From Prauserella halophila (GTDB lineage: Bacteria; Actinomycetota; Actinomycetes; Mycobacteriales; Pseudonocardiaceae), in contig NZ_JAMTCQ010000009.1 of the NCBI RefSeq assembly GCF_024171895.1, positions 719,318-783,317 on the forward strand: a stretch of 64,000 nucleotides of DNA, in the 5' to 3' direction. The notes under the pieces were generated by a model. The model searched no databases. It had not been told where the DNA came from and saw only the letters and a program-made list of their open reading frames with translations. Positions 8,374 through 17,475 of this stretch are shown here, piece after piece. The position numbers were made by a program, and so were the translations under genes. The first letter of the stretch is position 1. Each line of letters starts with the position of its first letter.

Positions 8374-8556
8374 TCAGCCCAGCACCGGGCGACCCAACGG
8401 CAGGGGCTTGCCGCCCGTGAGCTGCCCGCCGCGTGGGCGGACGAACTGCGGGTCGTGTCGATGCCGTGTGTGGAGTGGTTCGATCACCAGGACCGCTCGA
8501 ATGAGGGCGTAATCGCCAATGTCGCCACGATTTGTCGTTTTCCGAGAAGCATGCAC
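8374..8556 (-). CDS. Possible small protein (60 residues), unknown
   Basis: A 60-residue reverse frame starting MHASRKTTNR and ending KPLPLGRPVLG. In the second half third positions are nearly all G or C, as in real genes here, whereas the first 15 codons look random, so the true start may be internal. It ends 22 bases from a hairpin that would serve as its terminator and is divergent from the following fbp-like gene. I recognise no family. It could also be part of the leader of the following gene. Confidence 0.3.
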   Translation of the reverse strand: MHASRKTTNRGDIGDYALIRAVLVIEPLHTRHRHDPQFVRPRGGQLTGGKPLPLGRPVLG

Positions 8557-8630
8557 GTGCGGTTCGTTCGGGCTGTCCGCGTGCCCGGGCGATCTCGCTG
8601 TGCTGACTTTACCCGCAGGAACAGGAGACC

Positions 8631-9529
8631 ATGATGCAGTCTCAGAATGAGATTACCCCGATGAATCGTGGCGATATTCGAGCGCTGGAGGCCGTGGCGC
8701 TGGAGGCGACCCGGAGTGCCGCGGTCGCGAGTTACGAGTGGGTCGGCCGTTACGACCAGGACGCGGCCGACGCCGCGGCCACCAGGGCCATGCGGGAGGC
8801 GTTGGCCGGCGCGCCAGGGCGGGGGACCGTCGTGATCGGGGAGGGTGAGAAGGACGACGCCCCGATGCTGTTCAACGGTGAGGTCGTGGGCAACGGGTTC
8901 GGCCCCGAGTTCGACATCGCCGTCGATCCGCTCGAGGGAACCTCGTTCTGTGCGAAGGACCTTCCCGGTGCACTGGCCACGATCGCGTTCGGGGAGCGGG
9001 GCACTCTGTGGTCGCCGGGGCCCGGGTTCTACATGGAAAAGATCGTGGTGCCGCCGGAGGCGAAAGACCAGATCGATCTCGACGACCCGCCGGAGCAGAC
9101 GCTGGCCGACGTCGCGAAGGCTCTCGGAAAGCAGGTCGGCGAGCTTCGTGTCATGATCATGGGCAAGCCACGGCACAAGAAGCTGATCGAACGCGTGGTG
9201 CAGACCGGTGCGTCGGCGGCACCCCCGAAGGAGTCATGACGGCTGCGGCGGTCGGCGCGCTGGGCGGGGGCATGCTGGGTCGCCTGGCTCCCCAGCGTGA
9301 CGAGGAGGCGGATGCCATCCGCGTGGCGGGAATGTCGCTGGACCGCATCTACAGCTGCGACGAGCTCGTGGCCGGCGATGCCTTCTTCGTCGCCACAGGC
9401 GTCAGCGGGGGCAACCTTCTCGGGCGGCCACAGGCCCGCGACGGCGCGGCCACCGCCGAATCACTCCTGATCTCGCGGAATCAGATTCGCCGCATAGCCC
9501 ACACGACGTTCGACGAAGCCGCGGGTTAG
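8631..9529 (+). pseudogene. glpX: Class II fructose-1,6-bisphosphatase (GlpX type), internally deleted and frameshifted
   Basis: The first frame (8631-9239) has the family's N-terminal half: GEGEKDDAPML, the metal-site motif DIAVDPLEGTS, ALGKQVGELRVMIMGKPRHKKLIE. After VVQTGA it runs out of frame to a stop at 9239. The second half continues in another frame from about 9211: GGTPEGVMTAAAVGALGG, then FFVATGVSGGNLL and ending AHTTFDEAAG at 9529. Compared with E. coli GlpX as I recall it, about 28-29 residues containing the PDGDVA region are missing at the junction, and the reading frame changes there. The loss removes active-site structure, so this is a dead or half-length gene. ATG 8634 has better spacing to AGGAG than ATG 8631. 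It is followed closely by a phosphofructokinase. An intact housekeeping copy is expected elsewhere. Confidence 0.85.
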
Positions 9530-9585
9530 GCCGCATCGGCTTCGTTGTGCAACCCGCCATATTCGATGACGACCAGGGAGCTTCG

Positions 9586-10968
9586 GTGACGCTGCATATC
9601 GACGACCTCCGCGTTCGTCATCTCGGCGAGTGTCGTTACGATTCGCCGCTCTCCGAGATGCTCACGACGAAACAGACCTCTCCGCACTACGTCGCGGAGG
9701 GCGATCGGGTCCTGCTGGAGGACACCGTGTCCATGCTCGCCGGGCACGACGTTCCTCCGGAACAGGTCCCGAGTTTCGAAGCCGCGGGGCCGCGCAAGAA
9801 GACCTATTTCGACCCCTCCTCGGTCACCGCCGGAATCGTCACGTGCGGCGGACTGTGCCCGGGGATCAACAACGTCATCCGAGGGCTCGTGCAGGAACTC
9901 GCCGTGCACTACAAGGTGAAGCGGATTCTCGGGTTCCGGAACGGACTGCGCGGCCTGACGTCCGAGTACCGCGACGACACGGTCGAGCTGACGCCGGAGC
10001 ATGTTCGCGACATCCACAACGCGGGCGGGACCATCCTGGGCAGTTCGCGCGGCAATCAGGACCCCGACGAGATGGTCGACAGCCTCGTCGAGCACGGCGT
10101 CGACGTCCTGTTCGTCATCGGTGGCGACGGTGGTATGCGGGCCGCGACGTGCCTCAGCACCGCGATCGAGGCGCGGGGACTGGACATCGCCGTCCTCGGC
10201 GTGCCGAAGACGATCGACAACGACCTGCCTTTCACGGATCAGTCCTTCGGGTTCCAGAGCGCGTTCGCGAGCGCGATGGACTTCATCTCGTCGGCCTCGG
10301 TCGAAGCCGCGGCCAGCCCGAACGGTGTCGGACTCGTGAAACTGATGGGCCGCCACTCCGGATTCATCGCTGCCTATGCCGCGTTGGCGGCCAACGGTGC
10401 CGACATCGTCCTGATCCCGGAGATCGCGTTCGCGCTCGACGGGCCCGACGGGCTGTTGGCCTACGTCGAGCAGCACGTGCGGAAGAAGGGCTACGTCGTC
10501 ATCGTGCTCGCTGAAGGGGCGGGTCAGGATCTGCTCGAGGAGCCGGGGCTGCCCCACCGGAACGGCCAGGCGACCGATGCCTCCGGAAACCTCAGACTGG
10601 GCAAGATCGACGACCTGCTCAAGGAACGCATCACCGATCACCTGACCGCGGTCGGCCTCGCCCCCACGATGCGCTACATCGACCCGAGCTACGCCATCCG
10701 CAGCGTCGTCGCGAACGCCTACGACAGCGTCTACTGCCTGCGGCTGGCCCACGCCGCGGCGCACGCGGCCATGGCGGGCCGGACCGAGGTCGCCGTCGCG
10801 CGCTGGCGGCGGCGTTTCGTGCACGTGCCACTGTCGCTGATGACCAGCCGCCGGAACCAGGTCGATCCCGACGGTGACCTGTGGATGTCGGTACTCGAAA
10901 CCACGTGCCAGCCTGCGGAGTTCGGGGTGCAGCGGGAGGGCGAGAAGGTCCCCTCCGGGTTCTGTTGA
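9586..10968 (+). CDS. 6-phosphofructokinase (plant/trypanosome-like ATP-PFK group)
   Basis: 460 residues from GTG 9586, which follows AGGGAG by five bases; a GTG at 9547 would add 13 residues but has no ribosome site. Phosphorylates fructose 6-phosphate to fructose 1,6-bisphosphate. Motifs: VTCGGLCPGINNVIRG, IGGDGGM around residues 178-184 (the Gly after GGD points to ATP rather than pyrophosphate), PKTIDNDLPF with the catalytic Asp, and MGRHSGFIAAYAALA. The N-terminal extension of about 80 residues and the PKTIDND Lys match the long plant/kinetoplastid ATP-PFK type rather than the 320-residue bacterial PfkA. It follows the broken fbp-like gene, so the pair once encoded opposing steps. Phosphoryl donor is inferred from one residue. 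Confidence 0.88.
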   Translation: MTLHIDDLRVRHLGECRYDSPLSEMLTTKQTSPHYVAEGDRVLLEDTVSMLAGHDVPPEQVPSFEAAGPRKKTYFDPSSVTAGIVTCGGLCPGINNVIRGLVQELAVHYKVKRILGFRNGLRGLTSEYRDDTVELTPEHVRDIHNAGGTILGSSRGNQDPDEMVDSLVEHGVDVLFVIGGDGGMRAATCLSTAIEARGLDIAVLGVPKTIDNDLPFTDQSFGFQSAFASAMDFISSASVEAAASPNGVGLVKLMGRHSGFIAAYAALAANGADIVLIPEIAFALDGPDGLLAYVEQHVRKKGYVVIVLAEGAGQDLLEEPGLPHRNGQATDASGNLRLGKIDDLLKERITDHLTAVGLAPTMRYIDPSYAIRSVVANAYDSVYCLRLAHAAAHAAMAGRTEVAVARWRRRFVHVPLSLMTSRRNQVDPDGDLWMSVLETTCQPAEFGVQREGEKVPSGFC

Positions 10969-11111
10969 CCACGTGGCGCGGTCCCACGGCGACGGTTCGG
11001 TGCGCCGAGTCGTCGCCCGCCGAGCGCAAGCACCGGCCCTTCGCGTTCGGTGCCTGCGCCGTCGTGGTGCACGGCGACGTCGCGACGAGGCCGGAGCGGC
11101 GGTGGGAGGCG

Positions 11112-12011
11112 TCAGGTGGGGAAGTGGCCGAGCTGGGCGGACAGCTCCATCGCCGCTTCCCGCATCGGGCTGATGATCTGCCGGATGCGCTGCCGCGACA
11201 GGCGGTACGACGGGCCGGAGGCGCTCATCGCCGCGATCACCGAACCGCCGTCGCCGTAGATCGGCACCGCGACGGCGTGCAGCCCGAGTTCGAACTCCTC
11301 GAAGCACGCGGCGAAGCCGTCGTCGGCGATGCGGCTGAGTTCGGCCGTCAGCTCGTCCGGCGCGGTCGTGGTGCGGGGCGTGTACTCCTCGAGCCGGTCG
11401 CGGAGCATGTCGCGGCGTTGCGCGGGCGGCAGGTACGCCAGCAGCACCTTGCCGCTGGACGTCGCGTGCAACGGCGTGCGCCTGCCCGTCCAGTTCTGCG
11501 CGGTGATCGACGCCGACCCGACCGCCTGGCTGATGTTGATCGCGATGCCGCCGTCGGCGACAGCGATGTTGACCGTTTCCCCGAGCGAATCGGCGAGGCT
11601 CTGACAGGTCTGATTGCCCAGCTTGGCCAGGTCCATCCGGCCGGTGGCGGCGCCCGCCAGCCGCACGATCCCGAGGCCGATCTGGTATTTACCCCGGTCG
11701 CTGATCTGCTCGACGAGGTTGCGCATCTCCAGTGCGGACACGAGCCGTGACGCGGTGGACTTGTGCACTCCCAGTTCGTCGGCGATCTCGGTGATGCCCG
11801 CTTCACCGTCTTTGGCCAGGTGCTCGAGGATGCTCACCGCACGGTCGACGGACTGCACCGGGCTCCTCGGCTCCTCGCTCTTCGGCTCCTGCCCGGGGGC
11901 GGGTTCCGCGGCCGGGCCGGGTGCGAGGTCGGTCCGCACCGGGTCGGCGGCGCTCAGCGGAGAGTCGTCGGAGTTCCCGGCGGCGGAGGGGGCAGCGTCG
12001 GAGTTCCGCAT
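11112..12011 (-). CDS. IclR-family transcriptional regulator
   Basis: 299 residues. A disordered Ala/Pro/Asp/Glu-rich head of about 50 residues precedes the winged helix: SVDRAVSILEHLAKDGEAGITEIADELGVHKSTASRLVSALE (about 54-95). The effector domain follows with GETVNIAVADGG, LHATSSGKVLLAYL and a Cys-containing DDGFAACFEEFELG segment, all typical of IclR. It converges on the phosphofructokinase gene (143-base gap) and is divergent from mtrA. IclR proteins often control carbon catabolism, so control of the PFK/FBPase pair is possible but unproven. The start MRNSDAAPS could be moved inward by about 40 residues without touching the domain. Confidence 0.9.
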   Translation of the reverse strand: MRNSDAAPSAAGNSDDSPLSAADPVRTDLAPGPAAEPAPGQEPKSEEPRSPVQSVDRAVSILEHLAKDGEAGITEIADELGVHKSTASRLVSALEMRNLVEQISDRGKYQIGLGIVRLAGAATGRMDLAKLGNQTCQSLADSLGETVNIAVADGGIAINISQAVGSASITAQNWTGRRTPLHATSSGKVLLAYLPPAQRRDMLRDRLEEYTPRTTTAPDELTAELSRIADDGFAACFEEFELGLHAVAVPIYGDGGSVIAAMSASGPSYRLSRQRIRQIISPMREAAMELSAQLGHFPT

Positions 12012-12222
12012 AGCGCAACAGTAACTCCTGTAGCGGCGAGAATCGCCCCGTTCGGCGGTAGATGTGAGGTATCACCTTGATAAGCCCGCCGCAGCCACTC
12101 TGTCGAGTAACCCGCCCGGCATTCCTATGGGGCACCCGGTTACGCCGAACGGACCAGTGCCGGTGTGGCACGGACACGCCGAACCAGGGTCTCCCGCAGC
12201 CGCCGAGGACCGCAGTGCGAAT

Positions 12223-12909
12223 ATGTTGTTCATGAAGGCACGTGTGCTGGTCGTCGACGACGACCCCGCTCTCGCGGAGATGCTGACCATCGTGCTGCGC
12301 GGCGAGGGCTTCGAGACCGCGGTGGTGTCCGACGGTTCCCGCGCGCTGTCGGCGTTCCGCGAGATGAAGCCCGACCTGGTGCTGCTCGACCTCATGCTGC
12401 CGGGGATGAACGGCATCGACGTCTGCAAGGCCATCCGTGCCGAATCGGGCGTTCCGGTCGTCATGCTCACGGCCAAGAGCGACACGGTGGACATCGTGCT
12501 GGGCCTCGAATCCGGCGCCGACGACTACGTCGTCAAGCCGTTCAAGCCGAAGGAACTCGTCGCACGTGTACGCGCGCGGCTGCGTCACAACGACGGCGAA
12601 CCGGCGGAATCGCTCGTCATCGGTGATCTCACCATCGACGTGCCCGGCCATCAGGTGACCCGCGAAGGGGAACCGATCTCCTTGACGCCGCTGGAGTTCG
12701 ACCTGCTCGTGGCGCTCGCGCGCAAGCCGAGGCAGGTGTTCACCCGCGAGGTGCTGCTCGAGCAGGTGTGGGGCTACCGGCACGCCGCCGACACGCGACT
12801 GGTCAATGTCCACGTGCAGCGACTGCGTTCGAAGGTGGAGCGCGATCCGGAACATCCCGAGGTCGTGCTGACCGTGCGCGGGGTGGGCTACAAGGCGGGC
12901 CCACCATAA
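12223..12909 (+). CDS. mtrA: Response regulator MtrA (OmpR family)
   Basis: 228 residues starting MLFMKARVL, the same length as M. tuberculosis MtrA as I recall it; ATG 12232 (MKARVL) is an alternative. The receiver domain has the acidic pair in VLVVDDDP, phospho-acceptor Asp56 in LLDLMLPGMNGIDVC, Lys in YVVKPFKPKE. The winged-helix domain has ISLTPLEFDLLVALARKPRQ and VWGYRHAADTRLVNVHVQRLRSKVE. MtrA, phosphorylated by MtrB, controls cell-wall and cell-division genes in actinobacteria and is nearly invariant. The 211 bases upstream, shared with the divergent iclR, must hold its promoter. mtrB starts 7 bases after its stop. Confidence 0.97.
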   Translation: MLFMKARVLVVDDDPALAEMLTIVLRGEGFETAVVSDGSRALSAFREMKPDLVLLDLMLPGMNGIDVCKAIRAESGVPVVMLTAKSDTVDIVLGLESGADDYVVKPFKPKELVARVRARLRHNDGEPAESLVIGDLTIDVPGHQVTREGEPISLTPLEFDLLVALARKPRQVFTREVLLEQVWGYRHAADTRLVNVHVQRLRSKVERDPEHPEVVLTVRGVGYKAGPP

Positions 12910-12916
12910 TCGGCTC

Positions 12917-14707
12917 ATGAGGGAACGCCTGACCGGACTCGGCGCGCTGCTGCTGGGACTGGCCCGCCGCGTCGCGGCGTTCGGGCGGCGCAAGAGCACC
13001 GCGTTCAGCGAGCTGTGGCGGCATTCGCTGCAGTTCCGTGTCACTGTGTCGACGCTGGCGATGTCGGCCGCGGTCGTGTTCGTGCTCGGCATGGTCCTGC
13101 AGAACCAGATCACCGACCGGCTCATGACGACCAAGGAGGACGCGGCCGGCGCGCAGCTCGGCGCAGTGGTGCGCACGGTCGAGAGCGAGCTCGTCGGTGA
13201 CGCGGGCCAGGACGATGCGCTGCGCGAGCGGCTCACGAACGCGGTCAACCGGATCACGACCAGTTCGGTCGCGGCGCAGGACGCGTCGAGTTCGGCAGCG
13301 GGCACGTTCGAGCCGGTGCTCGCAGCCGGTGATCCGGAACGGCCTGCGGAGAGCACGATCTCCGCAGGGCCGTACGACAAGGTCTCCGAACGGCTGCGCG
13401 GGTTCGCCGAGAACAACACTCCCGCCAAGGAGTTCCACACCGCCGCCGGCACGACGTACCTCGCGATCGGCGCACCGATCACGACGACGACCCGGCCGCT
13501 GCAGGTGTACCTGCTGTTCCCGCTCACGTCGGAGCAGAACACGGTCGCGACGGTGCAGAACACGCTGATCGTGGGTAGTTTCGCCCTGCTGGCGCTACTG
13601 GCCGGCATCACCAACATCGTCGTGCGGCAGGTCGTCCAGCCGGTGCGGCGGGCCGCCGGTGCGGCCGAGGAGTTCGCCCACGGCGAATTGGATCGCAGAC
13701 TCGAGGTCATCGGCGAAGACGATCTGGCGAAGCTGGCGGTCGCCTACAACGAGATGGCGGCGAGTATCCAGCGGCAGATCCGCCAGCTCGAGGAGTTCGG
13801 CGAGCTGCAACGGCGGTTCACCTCGGACGTCTCGCACGAGCTGCGCACCCCGTTGACCACGGTGCGCATGGCCGCCGACGTGCTGCATGCCTCGCGGGAA
13901 CAGTTCCCCGCGGGACTGGCGCGCTCGACCGAGCTGCTGACCGACGAGCTCGACCGGTTCGAACAGCTGCTCGCGGATCTGCTGGAGATCTCCCGCCTCG
14001 ACGCCGGCGTGGAGGAACTGTCCTCCGAGGTCACCGATGTCCGGCAGATCGCGGAACGTGCAGTCGAGCAGGTGAGCGGGCTCGCGGAGTCGATGGGGAG
14101 CCCGATCGAGGTCGACCTTCCGGACGAGCCGGTCGACGCAGAGGTCGACGCCCGTCGCATCGAACGGATTCTGCGGAACCTGCTGGCCAACGCCGTCGAC
14201 CACGGCGAGGGCAGGCCGGTCCGGCTGCATCTCGCCGCCACCGCCCCCGAATCACCCGCCGAGGGAGAGACCGGCGCCGGGCCGGCGGCCACGGAGCCCG
14301 GTATCGGGGAAGTGGCGCTCGGGGAAGCGGGATCCGGCGAGGCCGCCGAGCAGACCGGAGCCGTGGCGATCACGGTGCGCGACCAGGGCATCGGACTGCG
14401 CCCCGGGGAGGCCGAGCTGGTGTTCAACCGCTTCTGGCGTGCCGACCCGTCGCGGAACCGTCGCACCGGCGGGACCGGGCTGGGGCTGGCGATCAGCCAG
14501 GAGGACGCGCGCCTGCACGGTGGCACACTCGATGCGTGGGGCGAGCCCGACAACGGGTCGTGTTTCCGTCTCACGCTGCCGCGCAAGGTCGGCGGTGCGT
14601 ACGTCACGAACCCGCTGCCCGTGCCGCGGGAGGACGACGGCCCGGCCGCCGATACCGACGCGGACGGCGACCTCCGGTCCGATGCGCAACCAGGGGAGAC
14701 GGTGTGA
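12917..14707 (+). CDS. mtrB: Sensor histidine kinase MtrB
   Basis: 596 residues. Transmembrane segments at about 43-64 and 209-230 flank an extracytoplasmic domain, followed by a HAMP linker (VVRQVVQPVRRAAGAAEEFA), the dimerisation/phospho-acceptor helix with SHELRTPLT (His307) and a catalytic ATPase domain with NLLANAVDHG, VRDQGIGL and GGTGLGLAI. An insert of roughly 40 residues (about 440-481), rich in Glu, Gly and Ala, lies inside the ATPase domain between the N box and DxGxG motif. The C-terminal tail is acidic. MtrB phosphorylates MtrA. Its stop overlaps the lpqB start (GTGA), so the three genes form one operon. Confidence 0.96.
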   Translation: MRERLTGLGALLLGLARRVAAFGRRKSTAFSELWRHSLQFRVTVSTLAMSAAVVFVLGMVLQNQITDRLMTTKEDAAGAQLGAVVRTVESELVGDAGQDDALRERLTNAVNRITTSSVAAQDASSSAAGTFEPVLAAGDPERPAESTISAGPYDKVSERLRGFAENNTPAKEFHTAAGTTYLAIGAPITTTTRPLQVYLLFPLTSEQNTVATVQNTLIVGSFALLALLAGITNIVVRQVVQPVRRAAGAAEEFAHGELDRRLEVIGEDDLAKLAVAYNEMAASIQRQIRQLEEFGELQRRFTSDVSHELRTPLTTVRMAADVLHASREQFPAGLARSTELLTDELDRFEQLLADLLEISRLDAGVEELSSEVTDVRQIAERAVEQVSGLAESMGSPIEVDLPDEPVDAEVDARRIERILRNLLANAVDHGEGRPVRLHLAATAPESPAEGETGAGPAATEPGIGEVALGEAGSGEAAEQTGAVAITVRDQGIGLRPGEAELVFNRFWRADPSRNRRTGGTGLGLAISQEDARLHGGTLDAWGEPDNGSCFRLTLPRKVGGAYVTNPLPVPREDDGPAADTDADGDLRSDAQPGETV

Positions 14708-16734
14708 GGACACAGGACCTGCGTGCCGCGGTGCGCCCGCGACGACTGCGCGCATGCGCCGCGCTGGGCATGGCCGCCCTGCTGGTGGCCGGCTGCGCCG
14801 CGATCCCGGCCGAATCGCAGCCCGAGGCGCTGCCGCAACAGCAACGGGGCCAGCAGACCGAGGCGGTGCCGGAACCCGAACCCGGCCTGGACCGGTTGTC
14901 GCTCGTGCGTGAGTTCGTGGAGGCCAGCGCCGACCCGGCCAGTGACTACGCGGCGGCCCGCGCGTTTCTGTCGGAGCAGGCGCGTGAGCAGTGGGAGCCC
15001 GACGCATCGGTCGCCGTGATCGAGGACGAGTTCAGCACCGTCTACACCAGTGACGACGAGTCGTCCACGTCCGCCACCACCGGACCGACCGCACCCGGCG
15101 AGCGCCTCGGCGAACGCGACAACGGCAGCGACAACGACAACGGCAGCGGTAGCGGCAGCGATAACGACAGCGGAGACGAACAGAGCGGGCAGACCGGTGG
15201 GGACACCACCGAGGAGGACGCCGACGGGCGGTCGAGCAGTGCACCCGCACCGACGGTGACTCCCCGGCGGCAGGAATCACTGCCCACGACGACACCACCG
15301 GAGGAGCCGACGGCGTCGTCGGCACCCGACGAACAACTCGTCACGATCCGTGGCGGGTACGTCGGCAGGCTCGCGGCCGACAGCTCGTTCATCCCTGCCG
15401 ACGATGCCGTGGACCAGGACGTGCGCCTGCGCAAGGAGAACGGCGAGTGGCGCATCGTCGACCCGCCGCAGAGCGCGCTCGTCACGAGCTCCGACTTCGA
15501 CGAGACCTACTTCCGGGTGCCGGTGCACTTCTTCGCGCCCGAATCGGATGTGCTGGTGCCCGACCTGCGCTACGTCGTGGCCAGTCCGCAGTCGGGCCTG
15601 CCGGCCCGGGTGGTGGACCTGCTGCTCGCCGGCCCTTCGGACGGGCTGACCGGTGCGGTCCGCAATCCGCTGGGCGACAGCGCCTCGCTCGAGACGAACG
15701 TGACGACGACCAGGGACGGCGCGATCGCGGTGCCGCTGACCGGCGTCGCGGAGAAGAGCTCCCACGACAAGGAGCTCATCGTCGCGCAGCTCGTGCGGTC
15801 GCTGCAGGCGGTCACCACGAGCCGGGTCCGGCTGCTGTCCAACGGCAGTGCGCTCGTCCAGGGCCACCGGGACTGGCGGCCGGGTGAGCTGCCCGCCTAC
15901 GAGGCGCCTGCGACGCCGAGTTCGGATCTGCCCGGTCTCATGACCGCCGACGGCAGGGTCTATTCACTCGGTAACGGGTCGCCGATCCCCGGACCGGCAG
16001 GCAAGGGACAGCACCACGTGCTGAGTGCAGCCCAGTCGCTCGGCGGGGACCAGCTGGCTGTCGTCGAACGGGCGGCCGATCGGGTGCGGCTGCGGATCGG
16101 CCCGTACGGCTCGCAGGGCCAGGAGGTCGAGCTGGACGCGAGCAGGATGACCCGGCCGACGTGGGTGCCCGCGACCACACGCAGCGAACAGTCGCGCGAG
16201 GTGTGGACGGTCACCGGCGGTGAGCGGGTGGTGCAGGTCGTCACCGACGCCGAGGGCCGGTGGGTCACGCAGTCGGTGAACTCGGCCGAGATCAACCCGA
16301 TCGGCGACATCGACCAGCTGCGGTTGTCCCGGGACGGCACGCGCGCGGCGATGGTCGTCGGCGGCAAGGTCGTCGTCGCGGCGGTGGCGCGTGATTCCGA
16401 AAGCCGTGCCTCGGTGGCGTTGCGGGCACCGCGCGTGCTGCAGGGTGACGAGCTCGACGACGCCGTCGCGCTGGACTGGACGGGGCAGGATGCGCTCGCG
16501 GTCGCCACGCAGTCGGATTCGAGTCCGGTCGTGCGGGTGCCGCTCGACGGACTGCGGGTCGACCAGTTCAACAGCTCGAATCTCATCGCACCGATGCGCG
16601 GCATCACGGCTGCTCCGGGACGGCCGACGGTGGTGGCCGACGCGACGGGCCTGTGGACGGCGAGCGATCTCGGTGACGTGTGGCGTCCGCACGACCAGCG
16701 CTCGTCCTCGGGGGTTCCGTTCTACCCCGGCTGA
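14704..16734 (+). CDS. lpqB: Lipoprotein LpqB (MtrAB partner)
   Basis: 676 residues from GTG 14704, overlapping the mtrB stop by four bases. The signal peptide has lipobox LVAGC with Cys31. The LpqB N-terminal domain (DRLSLVREFVEASADP) is interrupted at about 118-215 by a low-complexity stretch of Ser, Asp, Asn, Gly, Glu and Thr, followed by the GerMN domain (about 265-385, VPVHFFAPESDVLVPDLRY and VVDLLLAGPSDGL) and a C-terminal beta-propeller-like half. Relatives are usually about 580-600 residues, so the linker accounts for the excess. LpqB binds the extracytoplasmic part of MtrB and tunes its activity in mycobacteria and Streptomyces. Confidence 0.94.
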   Translation: MRTQDLRAAVRPRRLRACAALGMAALLVAGCAAIPAESQPEALPQQQRGQQTEAVPEPEPGLDRLSLVREFVEASADPASDYAAARAFLSEQAREQWEPDASVAVIEDEFSTVYTSDDESSTSATTGPTAPGERLGERDNGSDNDNGSGSGSDNDSGDEQSGQTGGDTTEEDADGRSSSAPAPTVTPRRQESLPTTTPPEEPTASSAPDEQLVTIRGGYVGRLAADSSFIPADDAVDQDVRLRKENGEWRIVDPPQSALVTSSDFDETYFRVPVHFFAPESDVLVPDLRYVVASPQSGLPARVVDLLLAGPSDGLTGAVRNPLGDSASLETNVTTTRDGAIAVPLTGVAEKSSHDKELIVAQLVRSLQAVTTSRVRLLSNGSALVQGHRDWRPGELPAYEAPATPSSDLPGLMTADGRVYSLGNGSPIPGPAGKGQHHVLSAAQSLGGDQLAVVERAADRVRLRIGPYGSQGQEVELDASRMTRPTWVPATTRSEQSREVWTVTGGERVVQVVTDAEGRWVTQSVNSAEINPIGDIDQLRLSRDGTRAAMVVGGKVVVAAVARDSESRASVALRAPRVLQGDELDDAVALDWTGQDALAVATQSDSSPVVRVPLDGLRVDQFNSSNLIAPMRGITAAPGRPTVVADATGLWTASDLGDVWRPHDQRSSSGVPFYPG

Positions 16735-16797
16735 CGTGGGTTCGGCGGCCGCGTGCGGTGCGCCGAAATGTCAGGGCCGCGCGGCATGCTCTCGGGC

Positions 16798-17475
16798 GTG
16801 ACGAAACGGGAGACGACGGCGCTGAGCCGGGTCGGCACCTCGCTGCTCGACCTGGCTCTGCCCGAGGACTGTGCGGGCTGTGGCGCACCGGGTGAGGCGT
16901 GCTGCCGACCGTGCCGTGCGGCGTTCGACGTGCCGCGGCCGGTTGCCTCCTGCGGGCCGACCTACTCGCTCGCCCGCCACGCCGGCGTGGCCAGGGCTCT
17001 GGTGGTGGCACACAAGGAACGCGGCAGGAGGGGCCTGACCCGGCCGCTGGGGCGTGCCCTCGCGGCCGCCGTCCCGCACCTGCCCGCGGCGAGGCCGGAT
17101 GCCACAGGCACGTGGTGGCTGGTTCCCGCTCCTTCCCGGCCGAGTGCTGCCCGCGCGCGTGGGGGTTCGCATGTGCTCGCGCTCGCGAGAGCGTGTGCGG
17201 CGGCGCTGAGCGAGGCCGAGCTGCCCGCCGCGGTGGCACCCGCGCTGCGGCTCACGATGGGCGCGCGCGATGCGGTCGGGCTCGATCGGGTTCAGCGCAG
17301 GGCGAACCTCGCGGGCAGGCTCCGGATCCGGGCGACGGGTGCACCGCCGCCCGGTGTACCCGTCGTGCTGCTCGACGACGTCGTGACCACGGGAGCAACC
17401 CTCGCCGCGAGCCGCGCCGCGCTGCGCGAGGCCGGGATCGAGCCGTGCGCGGCGCTGACCCTGACGGCCGCCTGA
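16798..17475 (+). CDS. ComF-family phosphoribosyltransferase-like protein
   Basis: 225 residues from GTG 16798; ATG 16786 is an alternative. An N-terminal zinc-finger-like part (LPEDCAGCGAPGEACCRPC) is followed by a short ComF body and the phosphoribosyl-pyrophosphate loop VVLLDDVVTTGATLAA near residue 190. ComF proteins take part in DNA uptake in transformable bacteria. In actinobacteria the gene sits conserved between lpqB and hpf and its role is not known. The gene follows lpqB by about 63 bases and is probably in the same transcript. Confidence 0.85.
   Translation: MTKRETTALSRVGTSLLDLALPEDCAGCGAPGEACCRPCRAAFDVPRPVASCGPTYSLARHAGVARALVVAHKERGRRGLTRPLGRALAAAVPHLPAARPDATGTWWLVPAPSRPSAARARGGSHVLALARACAAALSEAELPAAVAPALRLTMGARDAVGLDRVQRRANLAGRLRIRATGAPPPGVPVVLLDDVVTTGATLAASRAALREAGIEPCAALTLTAA

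Noticed and set aside
8631-9529. Programmed frameshift producing full-length FBPase
   Set aside because: About 28-29 conserved residues are missing at the junction, which slippage could not restore.
12064-12222. N-terminal extension of MtrA from an upstream ATG
   Set aside because: The extra residues are low-complexity and absent from MtrA relatives; 12223 gives the expected length.
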